Below, in pieces: positions 1 to 10,937 of a stretch of 64,000 nt of DNA. Made by a program: the position numbers and the translations under genes. The notes under the pieces are model-generated. The model searched no databases. It was not told the origin of the DNA and saw only the letters and a program-made list of their open reading frames with translations. The DNA is taken from NCBI GenBank assembly GCA_024509875.1, contig JAMPIV010019869.1, positions 775,502 through 839,501 on the forward strand. Reading direction: 5' to 3'. Every line of letters begins with the position of its first letter. Within the stretch, counting starts at the first letter, position 1. This stretch comes from Oreohelix idahoensis (Eukaryota; Mollusca; Gastropoda; Stylommatophora; Oreohelicidae).

Positions 1-779
1 TTTCCCCAATGAAACTGGACAGAAGATTATCTTGATTGTCTGTTGATTTAATGCACGCCGTCTTACTTTGTTATTTTTGCGAGAGTACATGTAAGGGGAA
101 ACAATACAATTATTGTCTAGCTTTCAACCACAGTTGCACCCCCTTAGCTGTGGTCGAAAGTTAATGCACTGTCTCGAAAATAGAAAAAGTGCGCAAATGA
201 CGGCGCGCAAAGTGTGACAGACCGACCGACCGAAGTTCGTTACGGCGGGAATTATGGTATTGGATTACACACTTATGGATAAAATATGTGATAAGCGCTT
301 AAGCGCCCCACGCTTTTTGTCAATTTGATGTTACATTTTTTAACTGCAAGCTATTAACTCCTTGATAAATTTATTTTTGGGTTTTTAGTGCTTTAAAGCG
401 TGTGTTTAAAATATTTTTTAATATATAGTGGTGCTTTGATTGGTGGAAGTGGGTACAGCGCTTGTTCAGTCTCGTTTTTTAGTTTTTAGTTTCTTAGTAT
501 GTATTGTGTACATCCGGGGTCAGAAGTCACTTCCTTTTTAGCCATGCTTCGCCTTCAGGGAAGTACCTAGGTTTTATTTTTATTTTTTTTTTATATTTCT
601 TTAAGTTCTTATGTCTCCTATCTAGCCTTCACTTTCTTTCTTTTCCTGACGAAGGCCTTGTGGCCGTAACGTAGACTACTTTCTTTGTCTTTTGTCCTCG
701 TAAGACGAATCACCTTTTTTCGATTTTTTTTCAAACCCACCCATTGTACTCCACGTCTTACCGCAGTTCCCCTCAACTT
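1..779. other. no recognisable gene or repeat
   Basis: AT-rich sequence with T-rich runs around 570-600. I see no convincing coding region, RNA gene or terminal repeats. The short open frame on the minus strand that starts near 899 runs into the repeat described next and is not a gene. Confidence 0.5.
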
Positions 780-1023
780 CCTCGATCTTTTGTTTCTCGA
801 GGCAAAGTTATGTTGTGAACAGGATTGTGGAGTCAGCCAAAAATCTTCCGACTCCAACTCTTGAAATTTTCGTAGTCCTTCCCGACTCTGGACTTCCACT
901 ACTGTTTTTTTTTACTAGTCATATGGCGTAATTTTGTGAGTCGGAGACCGGACATTTTTTACCGACTCCTAATTCACCAAAAACGATCGACTCCACGACT
1001 CCGACTCCCTAGTCCTGGTTTCG
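780..1023 (-). repeat. dispersed GAGTCGGAGTC-type repeat, copy A
   Basis: Read on the minus strand, this stretch contains many GGAGTCGG-like motifs, then a short A run, a CCGGTCTCCGACTC block and the 14-mer GCCATATGACTAGT. The same order occurs on the plus strand at 55990-56115. The sequence after the 14-mer here resembles 58015-58080. The two loci are therefore diverged copies of one dispersed repeat. In the second copy a 35-bp minisatellite lies where this copy has only a short A-rich linker. I do not recognise the family; no terminal repeats or coding capacity are visible. Confidence 0.6.
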
Positions 1024-1783
1024 AAACTTGGCATCGTTACGCACCAGTCAAACCAGCTATAAATGGGTACCTGATCTTGGTCTTGAGTTAGGAGCGCCAA
1101 AGGCTGAAGGAAAGGGAACTGGTTACCATATTCATAATACTAAGGCACAGCATAGTGTTACGAAATACGTTCGTTCTCTATTCTGGTCTTCACTCCTCTC
1201 CGGCATTATTACTCTGTCATTCCTTGTACGTACCTCTTGTCACACCTCTCACGTACCCCTCACTCCTATTTCATGTACAGGGCAATATCTTATGTTGTAA
1301 TGTCGTTACGCTCTACACAGGGGTATGATGGGGCCCTACCAAAATTAGACACGTATTAGCAATTGGTTTGACGTTTGAGATGCTAAGATAGACTAATTCT
1401 AACAGGACTTCGGTAAGTAGCAACCTGGTGTGTAGGCGAAAAAACTTCGCTTTTTTCTACAGCGTTGTAAGGCTACTTCACTGACTTCCAATTTTGTCAA
1501 GGAGAGATCACAGACAGCCAAAATAAGAGCTCGTTACTAGAACACCCTATAGGACCGGCCATGATTAGGAGTAGCTGCTAAAATTAGCGAGTGTAAAACT
1601 CCCATAATAATACTGAAAGCCTAAGCTTTTGAATCCTCCTCAAGTGGAAATAGTAGAAGGATTCAGTACGCTGTAACTTCTTTTATCTGAGGGATTACTG
1701 CATCTTAAACTTGTTACAGTAAATTACGGCCTTTTAGTGCATTCAGCTTGTGTTCGCCCGAAAAACTCAGCATAACTTGTAAT
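1024..1783. other. no recognisable feature
   Basis: Unremarkable AT-rich sequence. I see no gene, repeat or transposon end before the hAT target duplication at 1784. Confidence 0.5.
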
Positions 1784-1791
1784 ATGTACAT

Positions 1792-3292
1792 CAGTGTTTC
1801 TCAACCCTGACAGTAGCAACGCCCCCTTTTGACAACCAATATTTTAAAAAGTCCCCCCCCCCCTTTTAGCACCCCCTTGCTCTTTATCGTGTATACACAA
1901 ACACACACACATATACATATATTCCACTATACTTTTAAAAAAGCAATGCAGTTGATGAGTTATATTTTCCTATAATATAAAAAAAGAGAGAAAGCACATT
2001 TATAAAAGCGTAGTTATATTAAATATGTTTAAGTACGGAATTATATACACTACAAGTTCATTATCCTTGAATTACAAATTGGCAGAGCAAATGATATAAA
2101 ATTAATTCTTACAACTCTATAACTATCATAATCATATCATTTTAATAGCGCCTAAATGACTGCATATATATCTTCAAATCTGAATATTAAAGTCTCTCCT
2201 TATGTAACCACTTTAAACATGAAAAAATTAAAAAAATTATTAGTTGATAATAATGATATAATTATATAAAAATTCACTTACTAATGAAGCTTAATGAGAT
2301 CCTTGCGCTTGGTGTGAATCAGCCAGTTTTGGAAATATTTGGTTCTAAGTTTGTTAAAAGAAGTCTCAAATCTCCTCTGTTACAAATCTGCAGTCGGTTT
2401 CGTTGCTTTTGTAGTAGCAACACTACTGCACTGAACCCCTTCTCTACCAAATACGACGTTGGGAATGCTGTAATTAGCAATTTAGTTTCACACCAAAGAA
2501 CGGGATACGCAAGCCTCTGCTGGATCCAAAAGTTTTCGTAATGTGTGTGACTGAATCGTGCTTTTGCCTCGAAGTCATTTTGTAGCTCAATTAATTCTTC
2601 TTGTACATGTTGACTAACTTGTTCCACGTCTGATTCAAACTGATAAGTCACCCAATCCGGTATTATTAGTTCTTGCAAGTCTTTAAATCTTATGCTCATA
2701 TCATTTTTAATAGCGTCCAAATGACTGCAATAAACCTCTAAATCTGAATCTTTAAGCCTGTCCCCAACTAACTGCAGTAAACATGGAAAATGAGAAAGTT
2801 CTCGGCGACTAAGATTATTTTTAAATAATGTCAATTTGTAGATGAACCCCATGATAATTCCTTTCACTTTAATCAGACTGATCTCATTTTCTTGTAGCTT
2901 AAGAAGAACCTCAGTTAACTTTTCAAATATATGTGAAAGATATGCCACATCGTTTCGCAATACTTCTCTTTCGATGCTAAATTCTTCTTTGATTGAATCC
3001 AAAAACTCTACTGTCTCCTGACAATGGTAACATCCAAAGTACTACAATTTTGCGTTTGGAATCCTTGAAACACTCCATGGGACGCAGGGCTAATAAAAAC
3101 TATCGTGTTACAAGCTATGCGAAGGGGAATATCTTTAGTAATTGTTTCATATTGATTCTTTTAAAAATGTACACAACGCCCCCCTGAATGGAAGTAGCGA
3201 CCCCAATCGTTGCGACCCATCAGAACGCCCCCAGACATCTTGAAAACGCCCCCCCCCCCCCGAGGCGGTACCGCCCCCGTTGAGAAACACTG
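1792..3292 (-). mobile_element. defective hAT transposon (Buster/ZBED5-like)
   Basis: The ends are matching inverted repeats: left CAGTGTTTCTCAAC, and the right end reads the same when reversed. The element is flanked by a perfect 8-bp target duplication ATGTACAT (1784-1791 and 3293-3300). The duplication has TA at its centre, as in the nnnTAnnn pattern of the Buster subfamily. Poly-C runs lie inside both ends (about 1851-1863 and 3250-3261). The internal gene is a C-terminal transposase remnant on the minus strand. A piece at about 2136-2220 repeats, with divergence, the coding stretch at 2696-2785, so the element has an internal partial duplication. At 1.5 kb it is too short to be autonomous. 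Confidence 0.9.
2319..3002 (-). pseudogene. hAT transposase C-terminal fragment
   Basis: An open frame of 227 codons encodes the C-terminal part of a hAT transposase of the ZBED5/SCAND3-like type. Residues about 150-225 hold the dimerisation region, including the segments FPTSYLVEKGFSAV and RGDLRLLLTNLEPNI, which are typical of this family. The region before that (residues 15-130) matches the helical insertion segment with LSHFPC. The N-terminal BED zinc finger and the catalytic residues are absent. The frame is still open just upstream of the ATG, so the ATG is arbitrary. Family knowledge: hAT transposases are DDE enzymes that cut and paste their element. This copy cannot do so. Confidence 0.85.
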
Positions 3293-3388
3293 ATGTACAT
3301 TTTATCATTTTATAATTGCATTTTCACATGTATAATTTGCTTGTGGATGTACAGTGGCATATGAGGTTGCCAGCCTCGTCACTGCAAA

Positions 3389-4266
3389 TAGTCTGTTGCG
3401 CACAGATTCTTTTGTGTGGTAGTCTGTGACGCACAGATTCTTTTGGTAGGCATACAAATGTAAAGTAATATCTATTTGTCTGATGAAAAGTATTTATTTG
3501 AGAATCAAATAATTTAAGGGACAGAACCCTGATTGGTCGATGTTATATTCAGTTATATGGGTTATCTTTTCTTGTGTCTCAACCTGGCGCATGAATACTA
3601 GATTTACGTCAGTTCGCTTCTGGTATGGCCAGAAACAGATTGGTCTTGCTTAGAATGTTTATGGCCCGAGTTTATATTTATTCCTTGACTATTTAAGGTG
3701 ATTCGGTCTTATATCTTTGTATCTTTGTAATGTCTATGTCGGCCTATTTCTTGAGTTGAACTCTGGGGTCAAGCGCATTTCTGCGCATGCGTAAAGGGTT
3801 GTCGACGAGAGGCTTCCGTGATGGCGAACTGTGTATTCTGCTCGGACGAAGGAAAGTCCGAAGATTTTGTCTTTGTGGTTGATCCATGGGGAAGGAGAAG
3901 TTTTCTCAGTATGACTATGATGTCCTCGTTCTCCCCAACAGTTATTCTAAACGCCAAGGGACGGCGTGTGCTATTTGCTAGTGTTTTTCTGGACTTAAGG
4001 TAAAGCAGAAACATTTACTGAACTTTCCTTAGGCCTAACTATATGCAGACGTCATACTGTCTGCCGATGTATTTGATTGATTGTGCTTAGACGACTCTTC
4101 TACTAGCAGCACTATGCATTGGACATATGCAATATTTATCATGGGATATGGAAAGCCCAATATATTATTTGAGTAATGAACGGAGCCTTCACTTACGTTT
4201 AAAACGTCTTCAGAGTGAGCGACGCTCACTGGAACTAGCGCCATTTTGGATCCCACTTTCGGTCCA
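3389..4266 (+). repeat. E3 5' LTR, part 1
   Basis: Matches the first 0.88 kb of the E3 3' LTR (18750 onward) with a handful of substitutions. It begins within a 31-bp direct duplication of the TAGTCTGT..CGCACAGATTC type that marks the LTR start. It stops at the E1 insertion after GGTCCA. Confidence 0.9.
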
Positions 4267-6341
4267 TGTCATAAAATTAACAGTGATACAACGTAAAAAT
4301 ATCTCCAAAGGATAAAATGTAGGGATAAAAAGAATGCGTAAGTTACTAGAAGGCATGATCGCCCACGCCGCGGGTCACTACCCTCCATAAAAATTGACTT
4401 GCTAGACGGGAAGTCAAAACGGTTACCATTTGAACGGGATGAGAACGGCGGATCAAAAGGAAAAAAAAATATGACTGAAAAATTGCGTGAGACTAGCAAG
4501 GCTTAGGAGACGCAATTTGGGGGGGGGGGGGGAAGGAAAAAGTCACGTCCCCAAATTGACACGAGGTACGGAAAGGGACGCTTATGCGATACCAAGCCTC
4601 TTATTTGAATTCAGCGGCAAAAGCATTACAACGCAGATGCTTGAAATATTACAAAATTAAAAAAGTAACTTTTTCTTAATACTAATGTTAGGAATATAAA
4701 AATTAGCTGGCCGGATGGCCCATTTTGAGCAGTGAAATAATATGCTTTTATTTATACAGACGGATAGATAATAATGAAGACATTGACAAAAGACTGTGTT
4801 GTTCACATCAGCGAAAGACTGCATTGAATCAAACATGTCACTAATTTGCACAAAAACCACGACCTTGAGACTCAAGTGTCCAAATCTAGTTAGAATGAAA
4901 GAGAGGGACATTGGTGGGAGCTGTGGCTAAAAATAACTTTAAAGACAAAATTTGTAGAGGGGACGGATAGGTTGGTTCAAAAACCAAGTACGTTTTTGTG
5001 AAAAAACGCAAGTAGAGACGGACGGACCAACAGACAAATATGCATACTTGACTGAGGTATGACTGAAATGACTTTAGTGTAGGAAATTTGAATTGAAAAA
5101 ACACAAGGCATTGATTGGCCACAGACAATCATATTATCAGCGCTCAGACGTGCTTTTTTGCCATTCCTCAATAGTTGTCCAGTGATAGACACAGTAAATT
5201 TTAAGTGTGGTGATTTCCAATGAAGTAAATTGAAATAAATTCAGGGACGCCATACTATAGCCAGCAGCTCAGCTGAGTTTTGCTAGCATTTCTGTGTTCT
5301 TTATTCATAATCTGGTAAGATTGAAATTATTTCTTTGTATATTTTAAATATTGTTTAATGTTTCGAGTGATTTGATACTGCCATATCGAAATCTAGCCTT
5401 ACAACAAGTAAGGATTTGCTCTAGACCCCCCGCCCTAGTTCAGGGTCTAGGGACAAACAATATATATAAACTCCAGCAAGGATTAGGAAGGACAGATCAA
5501 GTGTTGAGATCAGTGGAACATATCACCTATCCTATCCTATGGCAGGAAGCTAATAAACATATTTCGGAATATGTAGTCTGGGAGAACTTATCCTATGTGA
5601 AACCAACTTGGTAAGATGTGTTGTATGGTCAGAGAGATCTGACCCTGTCTAAGTGGTGTTATTGTAAATTGTTACGTGTAGAAGTGGCTCCTTAGGTAAG
5701 GTTCTGAACCTAAACCAATACTTTATTTCAGAGCTGTGAGTTTTTTATGTTGACACCAAAAGGTGGTGTCAAATGCTGGGTAAATAATTGACAGTGAGGA
5801 CCCGTGCAGTGTCGCATCTCGGCAGAACAGCCTTGTATTGCCCCCAAGCACGGAGAGGTGGGGCCACCCGATATATTGCCCCAAGCACGGAGAGGTGGGG
5901 CCACCAGATTCCAGCACCAGAACTACTCTTTCAAAGTTACGTAAGCAGGCTGGTCTGCTGGATTTACACCAACTTCATAGACATAGCACCCAAATTGAAT
6001 TACTACTAAAACATCCCATTTCCTTCCATCATTAATGGACAATGTTTGGTAGGCATAGACAGGGAGGGATGAAGCCACCCCAACAGCACATCTATTCATC
6101 GTTCTCCCAGGGAAAATAAAATTATGAACTGTAGAAATATTAACAAATCGTGAAAATTGTATACGTACACACCTTTTATTTATCATGTCATTTATTCATG
6201 CCATTCACTCATAAATTTCAAAATCTTTCATATGTTCTGGCCAAAATAAAACCTTGGTTCAGAACAAATAAATTTAAAAAAGATTTACTTTCTAAAATTT
6301 CACCAGCTGAATTTAGTTCATTGTGTTCTAAATTTTATTGA
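4267..6341 (+). repeat. E1 5' LTR, 3'-truncated
   Basis: It aligns end to end with 10938-13012 of the 3' LTR. After TTTTATTGA the two diverge, and the final 251 bp of the LTR (13013-13263) are absent here. It contains a G run near 4519-4532 and a tandem duplication of about 33 bp with GCACGGAGAGGTGGGGCCAC near 5840-5905. Short open frames in both directions recur in the other LTR and are not treated as genes. Confidence 0.9.
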
Positions 6342-6466
6342 GTTGGTGAATCTTCACAGCCAGTGTTAGTTAATTAATTAATTAGAATTATTTTAGTCTA
6401 GAGTAATTATAAGTACTTTAGGGTTGGAAATTTTACTTTGCTTATTGCTAGATTTGTTTAAAGAGT
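6342..6466 (+). other. E1 leader without a visible primer binding site
   Basis: This short leader joins the truncated LTR to gag. E2 has a clear tRNA-Pro site beside its LTR. No such TGG-starting tRNA match is found here, which suggests that one deletion removed both the LTR end and the site. Confidence 0.55.
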
Positions 6467-7765
6467 ATGGCGGAGCTGGCAAAATTTAGATCAGCTGCTG
6501 TGCTGACCGCAAAGGAGATGGGAATGGATGGTCAGATTTTAATTCAATACGTAACGGCTGAATGTGATAAGTATATTGAACGGGAAGAAAGAAGATTAGA
6601 AAAAGAGGCTGAAAGAAAATTAGAGTCTGAAAGGTTGGCTGAAGAGAAGAGGTTAGAGGCTGATAGAGAAATTAAGAGGCTGCAGATTGAGGCAGAAGAC
6701 AAACGACAGCAAAGGGAGGCAGAAGATAAAAAGGCCGAAAGGGAGGCAGAAGATAAAAAGGCCGAAAGGGAGGCAGAAGATAGAAGGTTGCAAAGGGAGC
6801 ACGAATTACGACTAAGGGAGCTGAAATTACAAGGCCAGGCTCCTGAAAATGGTGCCAGCCCTTTTGCCTCAGATGCTACGCCCGGTCCGGGAGCCTCAAA
6901 CTCAGCTATGGGGTTTCATTTAGACCATTTTGTTGAGAAAGACGATGACATAGAGGGGTACCTAGGACGTTTTGAGTTATTAGCTACTACATATGGGTTA
7001 GAGAGAGAGAGGTGGAGTTTAAAGTTATCACAAGGACTGAGAGGTACTTCTTATGAAGTCTTTGCTAAAATGAACAGGGAAGACCAAGACAATTATGACA
7101 TGTTAAAGCAGGCTCTGTTATTAAGGTACGAGAAGAATGGTGAATTTTATCGTAAGAAATTTAGAAATGCCAAACTGTTGTCTGGGGAGACATACCACCA
7201 ATTCTCTGCTAGACTGGAAACCTATTTGGAGAAATGGACTGCTCTGGGGAAGACCCAAGATCTTAAAGAAATGATCATGATCGAACAATTGAGAGAGTCC
7301 ATGGCTCCAGACATGAGAAAATTTCTCATGGAACAAGGTGCAGAGAAATTGGGAGAGGTTTTAAATGTCGCTGAAAGGTATCAGGCAGCCCAGGCAGAGG
7401 TAAGTGGTGCTAAAAAGAAGCACATAGATAATTTTAAAGCTCCACAGCCATTTAATAAATTTGACAATAGAGAACAGGGTAATAGAGGTAGGACAAACTT
7501 TGAGCGGCCAAGAAATGACTACCGAGACAGAAACTCACAGTTCAATGACCAAAAATTCAATGAAAGAAAACCGTTGAACCAAGGAAAAAGATGGTGTAAA
7601 TGGTGCAAGAAAGATAACCATAACACCGAATTTTGTAGAAGGAAACCTTCAAACATTGCTGCAATGAAGTCGGGGACGCAAAGATTAAAGGTTAATCCTA
7701 AGGGACAGCAGGAACCTTATCACCCCCAGTTTGTGAGGATGTTATTTGTAATGGGGTCACCATAA
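6467..7765 (+). CDS. gag: E1 Gag polyprotein
   Basis: Intact frame of 432 codons. The ATG has A at -3 and G at +4, a good eukaryotic start context, and the N-terminus matches E2 Gag (MAELAKFRSA versus MADLAKFRSA). Residues 36-120 form a highly charged coiled coil, including a 27-bp tandem duplication that gives repeated REAEDKKAE. Residues about 149-310 are the capsid-like part. Its second half (about 225-310) resembles the SCAN domain, which is thought to derive from Gmr1-like Gag capsids. A basic, Asn/Arg-rich stretch leads to a CCHC zinc knuckle with C377, C380, H385 and C390 (spacing CX2CX4HX4C), expected to bind RNA. Role: assembles the cytoplasmic particle that packages element RNA. The stop lies in a region overlapped by the pol frame. 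Confidence 0.92.
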   Translation: MAELAKFRSAAVLTAKEMGMDGQILIQYVTAECDKYIEREERRLEKEAERKLESERLAEEKRLEADREIKRLQIEAEDKRQQREAEDKKAEREAEDKKAEREAEDRRLQREHELRLRELKLQGQAPENGASPFASDATPGPGASNSAMGFHLDHFVEKDDDIEGYLGRFELLATTYGLERERWSLKLSQGLRGTSYEVFAKMNREDQDNYDMLKQALLLRYEKNGEFYRKKFRNAKLLSGETYHQFSARLETYLEKWTALGKTQDLKEMIMIEQLRESMAPDMRKFLMEQGAEKLGEVLNVAERYQAAQAEVSGAKKKHIDNFKAPQPFNKFDNREQGNRGRTNFERPRNDYRDRNSQFNDQKFNERKPLNQGKRWCKWCKKDNHNTEFCRRKPSNIAAMKSGTQRLKVNPKGQQEPYHPQFVRMLFVMGSP

Positions 7766-9735
7766 GGTGCCTTTATGATACAGGTTTGGATTATGATTCA
7801 GTTGTGAAGTCTAGCCTAGTGGACCCAAGTCAGTATACCACAGAAACAGTGGAAATACAAGGGGCGACTAAGGACATACCACTCATGACACTTCCCATCG
7901 CAAGGATAACGGTGAAAACTCGCTATGTGGAAGGAGAAATCAGAGCAGCAGTGATAGATGAACCAATCTACCCTCTGATATTGGGGTGTAGATACGTCTT
8001 CTTGGGGAATCCCGAGAGGCCTGTGATCATGGCGACAGTGCAGACCAGGTCACAGAAGAAGGAGGAAGAAGGTGAACCTATAAATGCTCATCCAGAGGAG
8101 ATGAGAAAGGCGCAGGCTGAGGATAGGACACTCAAGCCATGTTTTAAAAAATTGCCCAAATGTCACACACCTCCGAGCAAGGGGGAATATTTCATGAAGA
8201 ACAAACTATTATACAGGAAGGCCGGAACTGGAACAAATGGTCACAACCAGCTGGTTCTTCCCACTTCATATAGAGATAAAGTGATGGAACTCGGGCATGC
8301 GATTCCTTTCAGTGGTCACATGGGGATCAGCGCCACAGGACAGCGTATAGCTTGTCATTACTTCTGGCCAGGGATAACGGAGGATATAAAAAGATATGTC
8401 AAATCCTGCCCTGAATGTCAAAGGGTAGCTCCAAAGCATTGGACTGCTCCTGCAACTCTAGGGGAAATGCCCATAGTGGGAACACCTTTTGAGAGGGTTG
8501 CAGTGGATATTGTGGGACCTCTCACTCGGACCAAGAGGAGGAACAGTTGCATCCTTACTCTGGTGGACACTTGTTCTATGTGGGGAGAGGCGGTAGCCCT
8601 GCCATCAATTGATTCAAAACATGTAGCAGAGGCACTACTTACAATATTCACCCGATTAGGATTCCCGCATCAAATCTTGACGGATAATGGATCTCAGTTC
8701 AAGGGGAAACTAACGGAAGAAGTTTTTAAGCTATTTCAAGCCAGACACTTTCATTGTAGTCCGTACCATCCGCAAGGGAACGGCCAGGTAGAGAGGTTCA
8801 ACGGGACTCTCATTTCTATCCTGAGAAAGCTGGCACACGAAAAACCGGATCTGTGGGATCAATTCCTGCCCGCCGCATTGTTTGCGTATCGGGAGGTACC
8901 ACATAGTTCAACCGGGATGGCTCCCGCAACTCTGCTATTTGGGAGGCCAATAAAAGGTCCATTAGAAGCTTTATTAAGGACCTGGACAGATGAGAAGGCG
9001 GAAGAGACTGTTACCTCATCTTATCAATACGTGAACGAACTGACCACTCGTTTGAAAGCTGGATGGAAACTGGCAAATGATAATTTGAAACAAGCCAGGA
9101 AGAAACATGCAGCATATTTTAATAGGAAGGCAAAGGACAGAGAACTAGCTGTGGGAGAGAAGGTGCTGCTTCTACTACCCGGTAGCCAGAATAAATTACA
9201 AATTGGATGGCAAGGTCCATATACGGTTCTAGAGAAGGTGTCTAGAACAAACTATAAAATTGACAAAAAGGGGAAGGAGAAAGTTTATCACGTAAACCTG
9301 TTAAAGAAGTATCTGGACAGACCACTCCAGGAAAGCACCCCCTTACTGACCTTAGCTATCGCAACTCAAATGCAAAAGGAACCACTCACCTCACATGAAT
9401 ACCCATTACATCCTTGTGAAACAGCAGCACAGGTAAAAGTCAGTAAGCACCTGACTAAAAACCAGAGGGAGAGAGTTCAACAGGTTCTGGAGGAACATAC
9501 AGATGTATTAACAGATAAACCAGGCCATACAAATTTGCTACAGTATGACATGAAACTGGTAGACTCAAACCCAATCTGTATGAGAGCCTATTCTATTCCG
9601 TTCGCGAAGGAGAAGGCATTGAAGGAAGAAATAGATTATTTGTTGAAGGAGGGGATTATTTCGCACAGTGAATCATCTTTTAGTTCTAGTGTCGTTTTGT
9701 TGAGAAAACCGTCTGGGGAACACAGACTTGCATAG
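7702..9735 (+). pseudogene. pol: E1 Pol, first part: protease, integrase, RT start
   Basis: This frame is open from 7702, overlaps the end of gag by 64 bp and lies in the -1 frame relative to it. Retropepsin has DTG at 7777-7785 and LILG about 65 codons later. Integrase follows. Numbering from codon 7786, the zinc site is H171, H178, C208, C211 and the core triad is D241, D300 and E336, giving D-58-D-35-E spacing. A C-terminal GPY motif lies at 477-479. RT begins near residue 555, after an integrase-to-RT linker. The frame ends at a stop at 9735 caused by a 1-bp deletion compared with E2 in the sequence AGACTTGCATAG. Family roles: protease matures Gag-Pol, and integrase inserts the cDNA. Integrase looks complete here, but RT is broken. 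Confidence 0.9.
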
Positions 9736-10850
9736 ATTACAGGAAACTGAATGCTGTCACAGAAGGACAAGTGGATCCATTACCAGACACAAAACAGTTA
9801 TTTGCCAGACTGAACAAGGCAAAATACTTTTCAAAGGTGGATCTTAGTAAAGGCTATTACCAGATTCCAGTGAAGCCTGAAGTGAGACCTTATTTAGCAT
9901 TTAGCACATCAGAAGGACATTATGAATTCAACATGCTACCATTCGGACTGAAAAATGCTCCGAGTGTGTTTTCAAGGATGATGCGCAAATTGTTGGATCC
10001 CCTGAATAACCCATGTATCACGAATTTCATGGATGATATTCTCGTCGCCACAGAGACATTTGAAGAACACATTGAAGCTCTAGAAATGTTATTTAATAGG
10101 CTTAGGGAGGCGAACTTAACTGCTAGGCCAACAAAATGTTGTATTGGATGCAAAGAGTTGGAATTCTTGGGACACACTGTATATCAGGGTAACATGACCC
10201 CTGATCCCAAGAACTTGGAAAAACTGCAGAGAGCACCTAGACCACAAACAAAAAAGGACGTGCGATCATTCGTGTCGTTATGCGGATTTTATCAGAAATA
10301 CATCAAAAATTTTAACGCTATTTGTGCTCCTCTGACTGATATGACTCGCAAGGGACTTCCAGATAAAATTATTTGGACTGCACAATGTGAACTAGCGTTC
10401 CAAGAGTTAAAGGAAAAACTCACTAGCAAGCCTATTCTCAAACTGCCTGATTTGACACAGGACTTTGTCTTAAGAACCGATGCAAGTAATGTAGGACTCG
10501 GAGGGGCTTTGTTGCAAAGATCATCTTCACCTGATGGGGAACTGAAACCAGTCGCTTATGCAAGCCGCAAATTGAATAAGGCGGAACAAGGATACTCCAC
10601 AAGCGAAAAAGAATGTTTAGCGTTAATCTGGGCAATAAAGAAGTTTCAAATCTATCTGTATGGTAGGACTTTTGTGGTCGAGACGGATCATCAGCCTCTC
10701 GTATTCTTATCTCAGGCTAAGCATGAAAACGCAAGATTGCTGAGGTGGTCTTTATTGCTTCAACCTTATCAGTTTAGTATCCAATATATCCCAGGCAAAT
10801 TGAATGTCGGTGCAGATTTCCTCAGTCGGCACCCCTGTGATCAAAATTAG
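9729..10850 (+). pseudogene. pol: E1 Pol, second part: RT palm, thumb and RNase H
   Basis: Continues RT in a different frame after the break at about 9725. It shows VDLSKGYYQIP with the first catalytic Asp, LPFGLKNAPSVF, and FMDD at 10026-10037 in place of the usual YxDD. The connection segment contains FLGHTVYQGN. RNase H follows with RTDASNVGLGGAL, SEKECLALIW, ETDHQPL and GADFLSRHP, giving its four acidic residues. All motifs are intact, so the frameshift is the only visible lesion in this half. There is no integrase after RNase H, which confirms the unusual domain order. Confidence 0.92.
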
Positions 10851-10924
10851 AGTAATGGCAGGCGTGAGGAGAGATTTTATCTATGTGTATCACTAGTTTT
10901 AGAACTTGCCGTAGGCATGTTTTC

Positions 10925-10937
10925 AAGTGGGGAGATG
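10925..10937 (+). other. E1 polypurine tract
   Basis: A purine-rich stretch, AAGTGGGGAGATG, ends directly at the 3' LTR start. This is the expected plus-strand primer position. It is imperfect because of two T residues. Confidence 0.6.

Noticed and set aside
618..899. Minus-strand frame of 93 codons
   Set aside because: It begins within the GAGTCGGAGTC-type repeat and has low-complexity basic composition. No homologue is recognised.
4657..5614. Several short frames in the E1 LTRs on both strands
   Set aside because: They are present in both LTR copies by duplication, lack motifs and overlap each other on opposite strands.
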